Assembly (NCBI GenBank): GCA_018715645.1
Contig: DVLE01000001.1
Span: forward strand, 1 to 64,000
Origin: Candidatus Merdisoma merdipullorum
GTDB taxonomy: Bacteria > Bacillota > Clostridia > Lachnospirales > Lachnospiraceae
Length of the DNA stretch: 64,000 bases
Direction of reading: 5' to 3'
Position 1 is the stretch's first letter. Each line of letters begins with the position of its first letter. A model generated the notes under the pieces. The model worked only from the letters and a program-made list of their open reading frames with translations, was not told the DNA's origin and made no database searches. Positions 16,658-24,887 of the stretch are shown in pieces. The translations under genes and the position numbers were made by a program.

Positions 16658-17095
16658 TTATCTGAAATAGTATGTAAGCGGATGCTTCTGTTCATGGAAT
16701 GAAATTACGATCACGAAACAGTTCTCCAGCTTGTTGAACTTGATATACAGAGATACCGTCTTTTCTTCTGTCCCGTTCCTCTCCAAAAGAGTCACATCCT
16801 TGCCGAATACATACAGTTTTTCATGCTCATACCCCTTATGTTCATTCTGTAGGATTGCCGAAAAATCCATTGCATTAAGGCTCAATATGATTTCCTTGGC
16901 TTTCGCCTCGTCAATAACATAATCCAGAAACAGATTGATGTTATCTTGCCGCTTGGCATTCCTGTCAAGCCTATAATTGTCCTTTTCAACAGCATCCTTC
17001 ACCTTGGATAGATACTGTTCTATGTCTTTCTGATCTATGTTCAATACTTTATCCTCCGCAGAGTATATGATGTGTTTTTTCATTTTTCCTATCAT
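16658..17095 (-). CDS. putative MqsR-like (RelE-fold) RNase toxin
   Basis: This product of ~145 residues has the sequence rhythm of MqsR toxins: a helical front, then IILSLNAMDFSAIL, a Tyr/Phe-rich stretch HEKLYVF, VSLYIKFNKL and a closing strand VIVISFHEQ. MqsR cleaves mRNA at GCU sites, but whether this protein does is unknown. It precedes the zinc/HTH/Panacea antitoxin gene. The start is uncertain. The track uses a TTG at 17125; a GGAG 8 nt before the ATG at 17095 favours that; a promoter at 17099-17126 would put the transcript start near 17092 and favour the ATG at 17083. The family call is moderate. Confidence 0.65.
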   Translation of the reverse strand: MIGKMKKHIIYSAEDKVLNIDQKDIEQYLSKVKDAVEKDNYRLDRNAKRQDNINLFLDYVIDEAKAKEIILSLNAMDFSAILQNEHKGYEHEKLYVFGKDVTLLERNGTEEKTVSLYIKFNKLENCFVIVISFHEQKHPLTYYFR

Positions 17096-17098
17096 CAA

Positions 17099-17126
17099 TA
17101 TAACTCCGTGATTGCTTTTTGTCAAT
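17099..17126 (-). promoter_or_regulatory. likely promoter of the toxin-antitoxin pair
   Basis: TTGACA (17121-17126) and TTATAT (17099-17104) are 16 bp apart, just before the toxin start. The transcript leader would be very short or absent, depending on which ATG is used. Confidence 0.5.
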
Positions 17127-17144
17127 ATCCTATCATAAGAAAAG

Positions 17145-17177
17145 AGCAGCAGTTATAGCTTTCCGCAACTGCTGCTC
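17145..17177 (-). terminator. hairpin terminator between pseudogene and toxin gene
   Basis: GAGCAGCAGTT and AACTGCTGCTC form an 11-bp perfect stem with an 11-nt loop, followed by TTTTC on the minus strand. It would shield the toxin-antitoxin promoter from read-through from the pseudogene. Confidence 0.6.
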
Positions 17178-17246
17178 CAATATTACTTTTTGACCTCAAT
17201 CAACTGACCGATATTGTCTTGATTTCATCCTCTATCTGGCTTAACT

Positions 17247-17816
17247 TCAGTCATCGTCTCTTTTCTTTCCGTATGAAACAGGCTCTTCTGCAACCATTAA
17301 GATTTCCTGCGACGGAACATTATAGAAACTTGCGTTTCCTGTAGATGGTGTTGTTCCACTACCGATGATTTTACATTTCCTCTTGATTTTTGTTAAATTC
17401 CAATTGTTGGGGATATATCCGATCCATTTTTCGCCGCTGTTTTTAAACTCCACATTTGGGTTAACACCCTTTGTCACAACGCATCTAATAATAGCTCTTT
17501 TTAATTCCTCCAACTCTGCAATCTGAAGTTCTCTAATACCAATCAGCCTATTAACACTCGAAACCTTCCAATCAAGAAAGCGCACAATCTGATCCTGCTC
17601 ATCACGGGGAGGGACAAGAAACGGAATCTCTTTCATTCGTTCCACTGACAAATCCCACTGTCCAACGCGGATGCCATCTGAAGCCTGTCCAAAATAACTT
17701 ACATAGGCAATAAATGTCCGGTAAATTGTATCGTTTGCGACAGGGCCAAAAACAATATCATAAGGCTCTCCGTTGTAACTTCCGTTTCGATTGACAAATA
17801 CAAAATCCAGCCATTC
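17247..17816 (-). pseudogene. DUF3990 fragment fused to HsdS (type I restriction specificity) fragment
   Basis: The frame is open without an own ATG from 17816. It first reads EWLDFVFVNRNGSYNGEPYD then IVFGPVANDTIYRT, which is typical DUF3990 sequence. It then switches to HsdS-like sequence: DGIRVGQWDLSVERMKEI, PFLVPPRDEQ, a coiled spacer IAELEELKRAII, and the start of a second target-recognition domain (IGSGTTPSTGN). It stops early at KKRDDD. Scraps such as LSQIEDEIKTI and IGQLIEVKK in other frames down to 17180 look like a decayed tail. HsdS proteins are ~400 residues, so this piece is broken at both ends. No HsdM or HsdR is nearby. Confidence 0.75.
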
Positions 17817-18104
17817 TTAATTAGGTTCCGGAAAGATCAGAACCTTATCAAAGTTAATTGCCTGGATATGTCTGCGACGATCAATTTGCTTCTGCAGTTC
17901 TTCAACTTTATCACTTTGTCGCCCAATATATTTTGAAACGATCTTTTTTCCATTGCGATACTGCAAGTAAAAGTATTGACTTCCCTTAATGGATTTTGTG
18001 AGCAGCACACCTTTAGGTAAACAGGAAAGCTCCGTTTCATATTGGCTGATCATCCGTTTTATCCTCTGCTGCTCCTGTGCAACAGCTTCCGTCAATAAAC
18101 TCAC
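17817..18104 (-). pseudogene. small coiled-coil protein front joined to DUF3990 remnant, ended by in-frame TAA
   Basis: The 95-residue ORF starts at a GTG with GGGGTG upstream. Residues 1-82 (for example QRIKRMISQYETELSCLPKG and KIVSKYIGRQSDKVEELQKQ) resemble a small protein family found beside DUF3990 genes in Lachnospiraceae; this is recall, not a search. The last residues, NFDKVLIFPEPN, fit the DUF3990 segment that normally runs on into E-EWLDF. Exactly there a TAA (17817-17819) interrupts the frame, and the next frame codon resumes EWLDFV. The simplest reading is a GAA-to-TAA nonsense change in an already chimeric gene. A functional short protein cannot be ruled out. Confidence 0.6.
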
Positions 18105-18196
18105 ACTATCACCCCTCTATATCATAACCAACAAATAAGGAATAATCAATCAAATTGCGTGTTAACTTTTTGAACCTAAAACTCATATCGTTTCCC

Positions 18197-18225
18197 TTGT
18201 TATTTCCCCGTAAATATGCTATCTT
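18197..18225 (+). promoter_or_regulatory. probable pncB promoter
   Basis: TTGTTA (18197-18202) and TATCTT (18220-18225) are 17 bp apart, upstream of the nicotinate phosphoribosyltransferase gene. Nothing else but the leader hairpin is seen in the 18105-18324 gap. Confidence 0.5.
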
Positions 18226-18259
18226 TTAAGGAAACATATTAACTGTCAAGACAACTGAC

Positions 18260-18297
18260 GGTACCAGGGGACGCGAAAATTCTTCGTTCCCTGTACC
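18260..18297 (+). promoter_or_regulatory. leader hairpin before pncB
   Basis: GGTAC(C)AGGGGACG pairs with CGTTCCCTGTACC with one bulge and one wobble pair around an 11-nt loop. No U-tract follows, so it is not a standard terminator. It lies ~30 nt before the start codon and does not match a riboswitch class I know. Confidence 0.5.
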
Positions 18298-18324
18298 CGC
18301 CGGCTTATCTGTGCAAAGGAGAGC

Positions 18325-19791
18325 GTGAAAAATATTATGAGTACCATGAGGCTGACTCTGCTGACCGATCTCTATGAGCTGACCATGATGCAGGGCTATT
18401 TCAAGAACCAGACCAATGAAACCGTAGTCTTCGATGTCTTTTACCGCAAAAACCCGTCCGGAAGCGGCTTTGCCATAGCAGCCGGTCTTGAGCAGGTAAT
18501 TGACTATATTAAAAATCTGAGCTTTGAGAAAAATGATATTGAATATCTGAGAAGTCTGAATCTGTTCGATGAAGATTTTCTGGAATATCTGAGTAATTTC
18601 CGTTTTTCGGGAGACATCTACGCCATCCCGGAAGGTACGGTCGTATTTCCGAGGGAGCCCCTCATCAAGGTCATTGCCCCCATCATGGAGGCCCAGCTTG
18701 TGGAGACGGCTATTCTGACCATTGTGAACCACCAAAGCCTGATCGCAACAAAGGCGGCCCGCGTAGTCCATGCGGCTAAGGGCGACGGCATCATGGAATT
18801 CGGCCTGCGCCGTGCGCAGGGGCCGGACGCCGGAATCTACGGAGCCCGCGCAGCCATGATCGGCGGCTGTATCGGCACCTCGAACGTACTGGCCGGACAG
18901 CTCTTTGACGTACCCGTCAAAGGTACCCACGCCCATAGCTGGATCATGAGCTTTCCGGATGAGTACACGGCTTTCAAGAAGTACTCTGAACTCTACCCCG
19001 ACGCCTGCATCCTGCTGGTGGATACCTACGACACACTGAAATCCGGCGTGCCGAACGCTATCCGCGTCTTTACTGAGATGCGCGAAGCCGGAATCCCTCT
19101 GAGTTTCTACGGCATCCGCCTGGACAGCGGAGACCTGGCCTATATGTCCAAGAAAGCCCGCAAGATGCTGGATGACGCCGGATTCCCGGACGCAGTCATC
19201 TCTGCCTCCAGCGATCTGGACGAGTATCTGATCACGAGCCTCAAGGACCAGGGAGCGGCTATCACCTCCTGGGGCGTCGGCACGAACATGATCACCTCCA
19301 GCGACTGTCCCGCTTTCGGCGGCGTCTACAAGCTGGCTGCCGTGCTGGATGAAGAAGGGGAATTTATACCAAAGATTAAGCTTTCCGAGAATACGGAAAA
19401 GATCACGAATCCGGGCAATAAGACAATTTTCCGAATCTATGACAATGAGACAGGAAAGATCCGCGCGGACCTGATCGCCCTGGCGGACGAAAGCTTCGAC
19501 TGCGAGCAAGATCTTCTGATCTTTGATTCCATCGAGACCTGGAAAAAGACAAAGCTCAAGGGCGGCACCTACCATATGCGGGAGCTTCTTGTTCCCATCT
19601 TCCTGAAAGGAGAGTGCGTCTATACTTCCCCAAGCGTCATGGAGATCCGCGACTACTGCATCCAGGAGCAGAATACGCTCTGGGATGAAACCAGACGTCT
19701 TACGAATCCCCATGAGGTCTACGTGGATCTGTCAGACAAGCTGTTCCGAATCAAGTCCGGGCTCCTGGACCAGATGAATCAGGAGCTGTAA
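18325..19791 (+). CDS. pncB: nicotinate phosphoribosyltransferase
   Basis: The 488-residue enzyme makes nicotinate mononucleotide from nicotinic acid and PRPP in NAD salvage. It starts with LTLLTDLYELTMMQGYF, and has FEFGLRR-like MEFGLRRAQGPDAG, KGTHAHSWIMSF with the phosphorylatable His region, and YGIRLDSGDLAY. The length fits the Firmicutes form. AGGAG lies 3 nt before a GTG (18325) and 15 nt before an ATG (18337); neither spacing is ideal, so the exact start is open. It is a single gene, convergent with the sugar operon (3 bp between stops). Confidence 0.93.
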   Translation: MKNIMSTMRLTLLTDLYELTMMQGYFKNQTNETVVFDVFYRKNPSGSGFAIAAGLEQVIDYIKNLSFEKNDIEYLRSLNLFDEDFLEYLSNFRFSGDIYAIPEGTVVFPREPLIKVIAPIMEAQLVETAILTIVNHQSLIATKAARVVHAAKGDGIMEFGLRRAQGPDAGIYGARAAMIGGCIGTSNVLAGQLFDVPVKGTHAHSWIMSFPDEYTAFKKYSELYPDACILLVDTYDTLKSGVPNAIRVFTEMREAGIPLSFYGIRLDSGDLAYMSKKARKMLDDAGFPDAVISASSDLDEYLITSLKDQGAAITSWGVGTNMITSSDCPAFGGVYKLAAVLDEEGEFIPKIKLSENTEKITNPGNKTIFRIYDNETGKIRADLIALADESFDCEQDLLIFDSIETWKKTKLKGGTYHMRELLVPIFLKGECVYTSPSVMEIRDYCIQEQNTLWDETRRLTNPHEVYVDLSDKLFRIKSGLLDQMNQEL

Positions 19792-19794
19792 TTT

Positions 19795-20397
19795 CTAAAT
19801 GGAGAAGCCGGGGAATCCATGCTTATATTTTTCGTCGTCAGAAGATTTGATTTTCCGTATGACTTTGCATGGATTCCCTGCGGCCAGCACCCCGGCAGGA
19901 ATATCCTTTACGACAACGCTTCCTGCCGCGATTATCGTATCATCGCCAATGGCTACTCCTCCTACAATCGCTGTGCCCGCGCCTATCCAGACATTGTTTC
20001 CTATTCTCACAGGCCAGCCGTATTCTATTCCATCTTTTCTGTCCTTCGGATCAAAGGGATGTCCCGCAGCATAGATTCCGCAGTTCGGGGCAAACTTGAC
20101 ATCATCCCCTATTTCAATCTTATTGGCAGCCAGAATGATAAAATTGTAGTTGGAGAAAAAGCGCTCGCCAATCGTGACATTTTTCCAGAAATCGCAGTAA
20201 AACGGCTGTTCAATACGAAATCCTTCCCCGATGCTTCCCATCTCTCTTTTGATAAACTCCATTCTCTTTTCCGACTCCACCGGAGACAATAAATTGTACT
20301 GGTAGGAAAGCTCCTGCGAGCGAACTCTTTCCTCGTCAATTTCCTTTTCCTGCGCATCGTAAAACATACCTGCCAGGGCCTTTGCCTGCTCCGTCAT
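19795..20397 (-). CDS. sugar O-acetyltransferase (maltose/galactoside acetyltransferase family)
   Basis: The 200-residue protein has an N-terminal Mac domain (residues ~4-55, [20 protein letters not shown]) and a left-handed beta-helix of hexapeptide repeats ([36 protein letters not shown]). The His in GHPFDP is in the acetyl-CoA site region. Such enzymes acetylate sugars that cannot be metabolised. It is the last gene of the LacI-controlled catabolic operon, 17 bp after the creatininase-family gene. The acceptor is unknown. Confidence 0.88.
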   Translation of the reverse strand: MTEQAKALAGMFYDAQEKEIDEERVRSQELSYQYNLLSPVESEKRMEFIKREMGSIGEGFRIEQPFYCDFWKNVTIGERFFSNYNFIILAANKIEIGDDVKFAPNCGIYAAGHPFDPKDRKDGIEYGWPVRIGNNVWIGAGTAIVGGVAIGDDTIIAAGSVVVKDIPAGVLAAGNPCKVIRKIKSSDDEKYKHGFPGFSI

Positions 20398-20414
20398 AGC
20401 TTCTCCTTTCCCTT

Positions 20415-21149
20415 CTAGCGAATCTCCCGGTCCAGATATTCCAGCGTACGGCGCACAATTTCATCGCCAAATTCTTTGCTGGCTTCCGCCGCACTCTGCG
20501 CATACCATTCCGTGTTGTCCTTTCTCCGTTCCAGATCCACCCTTTCCGGGTACAGGCTCAGCATCATGCTCGTCTCCACCTTACCCGCGTGATCAAAGCC
20601 GCAGATCTTCTGCACCTCAGCTCCCAGAAGCGGAAGCACTTTGATATAGGAAAACGGATCATCGCCAGTCGTGCAGTCTTCGTAGTAGTTTGCGTAAGAA
20701 TCCTTTCCCCACCAGCCAGGACCCTGGGTACCTTCCAGATACTCCATGATCACCTTTTTCGCGGCTTTGTGGCAGGCCAGCGTCATCGGCATCAGCCCGG
20801 CATTCTCCGTCTGATGATGCGGAATGCAGTATATGTTCTTGACGCCTCCCCAGACAAGCGACTTCAGGATATGGTAAAGATACTGTTCATAGGCGTCCAC
20901 GTCCACATGAATCGTACCGCTTTCCGGTCCCGCCACGGCGTAGCTTGCGACGCCGTACCAGATGGGCGGGCAGACTACGATTTCCTTCTTTTTCTCAAGT
21001 TCTCTTAAAACGCCTGTGACTACAAAAGTGTCCGTACCCATGCTCAGATGCCTGGTATGGTATTCTATCGTTCCGATAGGAATGATAAACGGAACCTTTC
21101 TTTCCCTTGCATCCTCCAATTCCTTGTAAAAAATGTCCAATAACTGCAT
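20415..21149 (-). CDS. creatininase-family amidohydrolase
   Basis: The 244-residue protein keeps the family metal site: [15 protein letters not shown] with Glu29, His31, His34 and Asp40, a His/Glu cluster in [11 protein letters not shown], and the closing motif [13 protein letters not shown]. Creatininase itself has HYEN where this protein has HQTEN, so its substrate need not be creatinine. Other members open cyclic amides or deformylate pyrimidine products. It lies between the mutarotase-like gene and the acetyltransferase in a sugar operon, which points to a sugar-linked amide or N-glycoside (inference). It is cytoplasmic, with no signal peptide. Confidence 0.82.
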   Translation of the reverse strand: MQLLDIFYKELEDARERKVPFIIPIGTIEYHTRHLSMGTDTFVVTGVLRELEKKKEIVVCPPIWYGVASYAVAGPESGTIHVDVDAYEQYLYHILKSLVWGGVKNIYCIPHHQTENAGLMPMTLACHKAAKKVIMEYLEGTQGPGWWGKDSYANYYEDCTTGDDPFSYIKVLPLLGAEVQKICGFDHAGKVETSMMLSLYPERVDLERRKDNTEWYAQSAAEASKEFGDEIVRRTLEYLDREIR

Positions 21150-21183
21150 ACGTTTCCTCCTTATTCTTCCTGTATTTTTTCCT

Positions 21184-21468
21184 TCATTTCACGTAAAAAA
21201 TGCGTTCCATATCATGATAATAGGGGCTGTCTTTATCAAAGGCATACTCCTCAAAGCAAGGGTGCGTATGCTCCCACCACCTCTGCGTGACCGGATCTTC
21301 TTCCATTTTCTTCATATCAGCCTCGTAATCCGTTCCAACATATTCAAAATAAGCAAACACGAGCCTTTCATGAATGAAAATGGAATAATTGGTAAGATTG
21401 CATTCCTGTATCATTTTCACCACATCCGGCCAGGGCGCGGCGTGCAGCCTCACATATTCTTCCTCCAT
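21184..21468 (-). CDS. L-rhamnose mutarotase-like protein (RhaM family), start codon in doubt
   Basis: This is an alpha/beta-barrel dimer type protein of the RhaM family, which interconverts sugar anomers. It has YVRLHAAPWPDVV with the catalytic His, NYSIFIHERLVFAYFEYVG, and PVTQRWWEHTHPCFEEY. The ATG at 21468 starts inside the domain; homologues begin ~17 residues earlier. The upstream frame reads IAETIKYFGQLGLLKEG, which fits the missing N-terminus. Its first codon is ATA (21517-21519), 8 nt after a perfect AAGGAGG, exactly where an ATG would be expected. The gene therefore appears to have lost its start codon, or uses a rare one. The upstream part overlaps the PfkB kinase end by 17 bp. Confidence 0.8.
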   Translation of the reverse strand: MEEEYVRLHAAPWPDVVKMIQECNLTNYSIFIHERLVFAYFEYVGTDYEADMKKMEEDPVTQRWWEHTHPCFEEYAFDKDSPYYHDMERIFYVK

Positions 21469-21502
21469 ACCTTCTTTGAGAAGACCTAGTTGTCCGAAAT
21501 AC

Positions 21503-22462
21503 TTAATCGTTTCTGCTATCGTTCTCTCCTCCTTCCGCCAAGGCCACGATCTGCTCCCAGCTCGGCATGGCCGCGATCCCCGTTCTTCCTGTAGCGCAGA
21601 TCGCGGCTGCGGCGTTCGCGTATCGCGTCCTTTTTCCTATACTCCAGCCGGAACGATGAAGCAGCAGATAGTGCATCGTTCCTAAAAATGCGTCGCCGCA
21701 GCCCGTCGTATCGACAGCCTTCACTGGAAATGCCTGTTCAAATCCTATCTCCCCCCTGACTCCGTACCATGCGCCTTTCCCTCCCGCTGTGACAAATACA
21801 TAGCGAATCCCTTTGTCCAACAGTTTTTCTATCGCTCTTTCCGGATCGGCTGTCTCGGTCCCGGAAATCAGGTACAGTTCTTCTTCCGAAAGCTTCAGAA
21901 TGTCACAGCCATCCAGATTTTCCAGCATAATTGTCCTTGCGGCTTCCTCCGACTTCCACAGGTTCTCTCTGTAATTCGGATCAAAGGAAATCAGAACGCC
22001 TTTCTTCCTGGCCATATTTCTCATCTCCCGCACGGCGGAGGCGCAGGGCTCGTCTGTAAAGCTCAAGGTTCCATAATGAAAAATCTTTGCGTCAAGCCAC
22101 CAGCCGTCCCGGATATGTTCCAGGCTCAGCCTGGTGTCCGCTCCCGGATTTCGGAAGAACGCGAACTGCCTTTCCCCATTCGCGTCATTGGCCACAAAAT
22201 CGATGGTGGTCAGTTCCGGAACCTCCACAACCCCTCTCGTATCGATCCGCAGTCCTTCCAACTGCTCCCGCAGAAATTTTCCGAAAAAATCCTGACCAAC
22301 GCTGCCGATGAACGCGCAGCTTCCGCCCAGCTTTGCATTCGCCGCCAGACAGTTCGCCGGAGCTCCGCCCGGATTCATCTCAAAGCCCGGATTCCCCATA
22401 GGGCCCTGAAAGGACGGAGAAAAATCTATCAATACCTCTCCAACTCCCACAACATCATACAT
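21503..22462 (-). CDS. PfkB-family sugar kinase (fructokinase-like)
   Basis: The 319-residue ribokinase-fold enzyme has the N-terminal sugar-binding glycines (NPGGAPANCLAANAKLGG), the central YYxxNxREN-like FDPNYRENLWKS, and the C-terminal anion-hole/catalytic motif DTTGCGDAFLGT with the base Asp. Together with the FGGY kinase and the aldolase it could make a ketose bisphosphate. It overlaps the FGGY gene by 8 bp. The true sugar is unknown. Confidence 0.9.
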   Translation of the reverse strand: MYDVVGVGEVLIDFSPSFQGPMGNPGFEMNPGGAPANCLAANAKLGGSCAFIGSVGQDFFGKFLREQLEGLRIDTRGVVEVPELTTIDFVANDANGERQFAFFRNPGADTRLSLEHIRDGWWLDAKIFHYGTLSFTDEPCASAVREMRNMARKKGVLISFDPNYRENLWKSEEAARTIMLENLDGCDILKLSEEELYLISGTETADPERAIEKLLDKGIRYVFVTAGGKGAWYGVRGEIGFEQAFPVKAVDTTGCGDAFLGTMHYLLLHRSGWSIGKRTRYANAAAAICATGRTGIAAMPSWEQIVALAEGGENDSRND

Positions 22463-23981
22463 ACTCGCTTTCCTCTTTATGAATCTTTCTCAGCATATGA
22501 AAACTACCCTTCAAGGACGGGTATAAAGAACGGTAAATCCTGTAATAAGGATCATAACGCTCATATCTTTCCCCGGATGGCTCAAACCGTTTCTCTTTTT
22601 GTGAAAAGATTTCGGACGCCTTTTTCCAGGTCACTGCCGGATCAGCGGCAATCATGGTGCACATTGCTCCCGCCGCGCAGCCTGCCTCCTGATTTTTCAT
22701 CCTTACAACGGTTCTTCCGGTAATATCCGCTTTTAACTGCAGCCAGTAATCCGATCTGGATCCGCCTCCAGCCGCCCAAAGCTCTTTTATCTGTATATTA
22801 CATCCGCGCTCTATCATTTCCAGATTCTGCCTCAGCTCATAGGTGATGCCCTCAAGAATCGCCTGCAGGATCTGTACTCTCTTTGTGCCAAGCTGGACTC
22901 CTATGACAGCTCCCAGTGAATCCGCGTCCTTGTAGGGCGGACCGGAACCTGCAAAATGCGGCAGAACCAAAAGGCCGGAGGGGCTGTCCGTACACTGTCC
23001 GATCATGGCGTCATATCCCTGCGTTTTCACGTCCGGCCGTTCAAGCTGATCGCAGTACCAGTTTACAATGGAACTTCCGCCCACGTTCGTCGCCGTACAG
23101 ATATAGAGATTCGGATACAAGTGATAATTCACCGCATATTTGTTTTCCATGAAATACGGCGTCAGCATAGGATCTTTCATGGATATGCTCAAAGCTTCCA
23201 TCGTACCCGTTCCTACTACTGCCGTGCCGCTTTCGGAAAGTCCCGCCCCCGTCGCCGTACACGCCTGGTCAAAACCGCCCGCGGCCACACGGACCGGACC
23301 TTTAAATCCAAGCCTCTCTGCCTCATCTGCATCCAGCCAGCCCACGGTTTCTCCGGAGTTTTTAAGCTCCGGCAGCCAGTCTTTACATAGTCCCGCCGCC
23401 TCAATGACCTCGTCGAGATAACTATGTTTCTTTATATCCACAAGCATCAGCCTCGCTGCCGAGGAGTAACTGCAGGCGGGCTTCCGAAGTCCTATCCTGT
23501 ACTGCAGAAAATCCTCCCAGGTCATCACATGCCGGATTTCCGAGTATAAAGCAGGCTCATGTGTTTTGTACCACATGAGCCTGAAAACACCATACTTTCT
23601 ATGTATCGGCAAGCCTGTTTTTTCAAAGAGATACCTGGCAGGGAATCTGGTCAGAAGCTGCAGGACTTCTTCCTGCCCTCTCACGTCGCAGGACATAATC
23701 ACCGGCCCCAGGCTTTTCATCCCGGCGTCCAGAATCACACACTCATCACCGGAAACGCTGATGGACAGGCCGGAGGCCGTATCCTCTCCCATATATGCGT
23801 TATTCTCCGCAATACATTCCCGCACAAGGACAGCCACAAGCTCCGGATCCAGTTCTTCCGCGCCAATGCGTTCTCTCTGATAGGGATACCTCCGATACGC
23901 TCTGTACAGCAGGTCTCCGGTTTCAGAAAACGTACATACTTTACACCCTGTCGTCCCTACGTCTATTCCCATATAGTTCAT
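22455..23981 (-). CDS. FGGY-family carbohydrate kinase (xylulokinase-like)
   Basis: The 508-residue two-domain kinase has the N-terminal phosphate-binding motif GIDVGTTGCKVC, a substrate Asp region (VAAGGFDQACTATGAG) and the C-terminal FGGY signature region ELWAAGGGSRSDYWLQLKAD. FGGY kinases phosphorylate terminal hydroxyls of ketoses, aldoses or polyols. It lies downstream of the aldolase gene (25 bp) and overlaps the PfkB gene. Substrate assignment below family level is not possible from sequence alone. Confidence 0.88.
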   Translation of the reverse strand: MNYMGIDVGTTGCKVCTFSETGDLLYRAYRRYPYQRERIGAEELDPELVAVLVRECIAENNAYMGEDTASGLSISVSGDECVILDAGMKSLGPVIMSCDVRGQEEVLQLLTRFPARYLFEKTGLPIHRKYGVFRLMWYKTHEPALYSEIRHVMTWEDFLQYRIGLRKPACSYSSAARLMLVDIKKHSYLDEVIEAAGLCKDWLPELKNSGETVGWLDADEAERLGFKGPVRVAAGGFDQACTATGAGLSESGTAVVGTGTMEALSISMKDPMLTPYFMENKYAVNYHLYPNLYICTATNVGGSSIVNWYCDQLERPDVKTQGYDAMIGQCTDSPSGLLVLPHFAGSGPPYKDADSLGAVIGVQLGTKRVQILQAILEGITYELRQNLEMIERGCNIQIKELWAAGGGSRSDYWLQLKADITGRTVVRMKNQEAGCAAGAMCTMIAADPAVTWKKASEIFSQKEKRFEPSGERYERYDPYYRIYRSLYPSLKGSFHMLRKIHKEESEYV

Positions 23982-24006
23982 TGCTTATCCCATACCTCTG
24001 TGTCGG

Positions 24007-24846
24007 TCAGCGGTTCGCAAATATCTCCATCAGATGCTCCACTTCTCCTGTGACGCCCTTCTTGGCTTCCATCAGAAGTTCCGGGAATCTCATTCTGCCG
24101 TTTTCCAGCACGCGTATGATCTCATCGACTGCCGCCGTAGAAACTCTCGTAAAAATACTAATCTTATGAACGCCAATATCAATGGCTCTCCTGTAGGAAT
24201 CGTCCGCCACGCCGCTGCCGCCGTGCAGAGAGATAAATACGTCTGTTTTATCGCAGATCTTTTGAAGCCTGTCGTAATCCAGATGGCTTTCGCCCGCTGC
24301 TTTTCCATGGGTGGTGCCTACAGACACAGCCAGGATGTCCACGCCCGTCCTTTTTGTAAATTCCTCTACAAGCTCCGGATCCGTAACGGCGTCATGATCA
24401 TATTTGGCTGTGTTGTCCTTTCCCACGGTTCCGATCTTGCCCAGAGGAGCTTCCACCAGTACTCCATGCTTATGAGCCATCTCTACAATGTCTTTTGTCT
24501 GGTGAATCTTTTCCTCAAACGGAAGTTCATACCCATCGAACATCACCGTTGAGAAGCCTGCTTCAATCGCTTTCTCAATCGTCTCGACCTTCTTGGCATG
24601 ATCAAGCTGAAGCGCGATAGGAACGGAAGCCTTGGCCGCCTGGTTTTTCATAATATAGGTGATCAGCTCCCAGTCCGAAAACTTGATGTGGCTTTCCGCA
24701 AGCGGAAGAATAAGCGGATATTTCTTTTCTTCGGCGGCAGCTATAATCCCCTGTACCATTTCGATATTGAAGCAGTTAAAGGCTCCGACCGCATATCTGC
24801 CCTTTCTCGCTTCCTCCAGCATTCCCTTCATTTCCACAACAGCCAT
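24007..24846 (-). CDS. class II ketose-bisphosphate aldolase (fructose/tagatose type)
   Basis: The 279-residue zinc TIM barrel splits a ketose bisphosphate into dihydroxyacetone phosphate and an aldehyde. It has GAFNCFNIEMVQGII, the zinc motif LQLDHAKK, VEAPLGKIG, DILAVSVGTTHGK and the phosphate loop SLHGGSGV. It is close to GatY/KbaY in length. In the operon it is the likely splitting step after two kinases. Tagatose-, fructose- or another 1,6-bisphosphate are all possible. Confidence 0.9.
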   Translation of the reverse strand: MAVVEMKGMLEEARKGRYAVGAFNCFNIEMVQGIIAAAEEKKYPLILPLAESHIKFSDWELITYIMKNQAAKASVPIALQLDHAKKVETIEKAIEAGFSTVMFDGYELPFEEKIHQTKDIVEMAHKHGVLVEAPLGKIGTVGKDNTAKYDHDAVTDPELVEEFTKRTGVDILAVSVGTTHGKAAGESHLDYDRLQKICDKTDVFISLHGGSGVADDSYRRAIDIGVHKISIFTRVSTAAVDEIIRVLENGRMRFPELLMEAKKGVTGEVEHLMEIFANR

Positions 24847-24887
24847 TTTTGTGCATCTCCTTTCCGTCTTTCCTGCATCTATCTGCG

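Noticed and set aside
17247-18104. Active type I restriction system
   Set aside because: Only a broken HsdS piece is present; no hsdM or hsdR in the window.
18226-19713. 495-residue ORF antisense to pncB
   Set aside because: Shadow of a well-conserved enzyme on the other strand; no recognisable domains.
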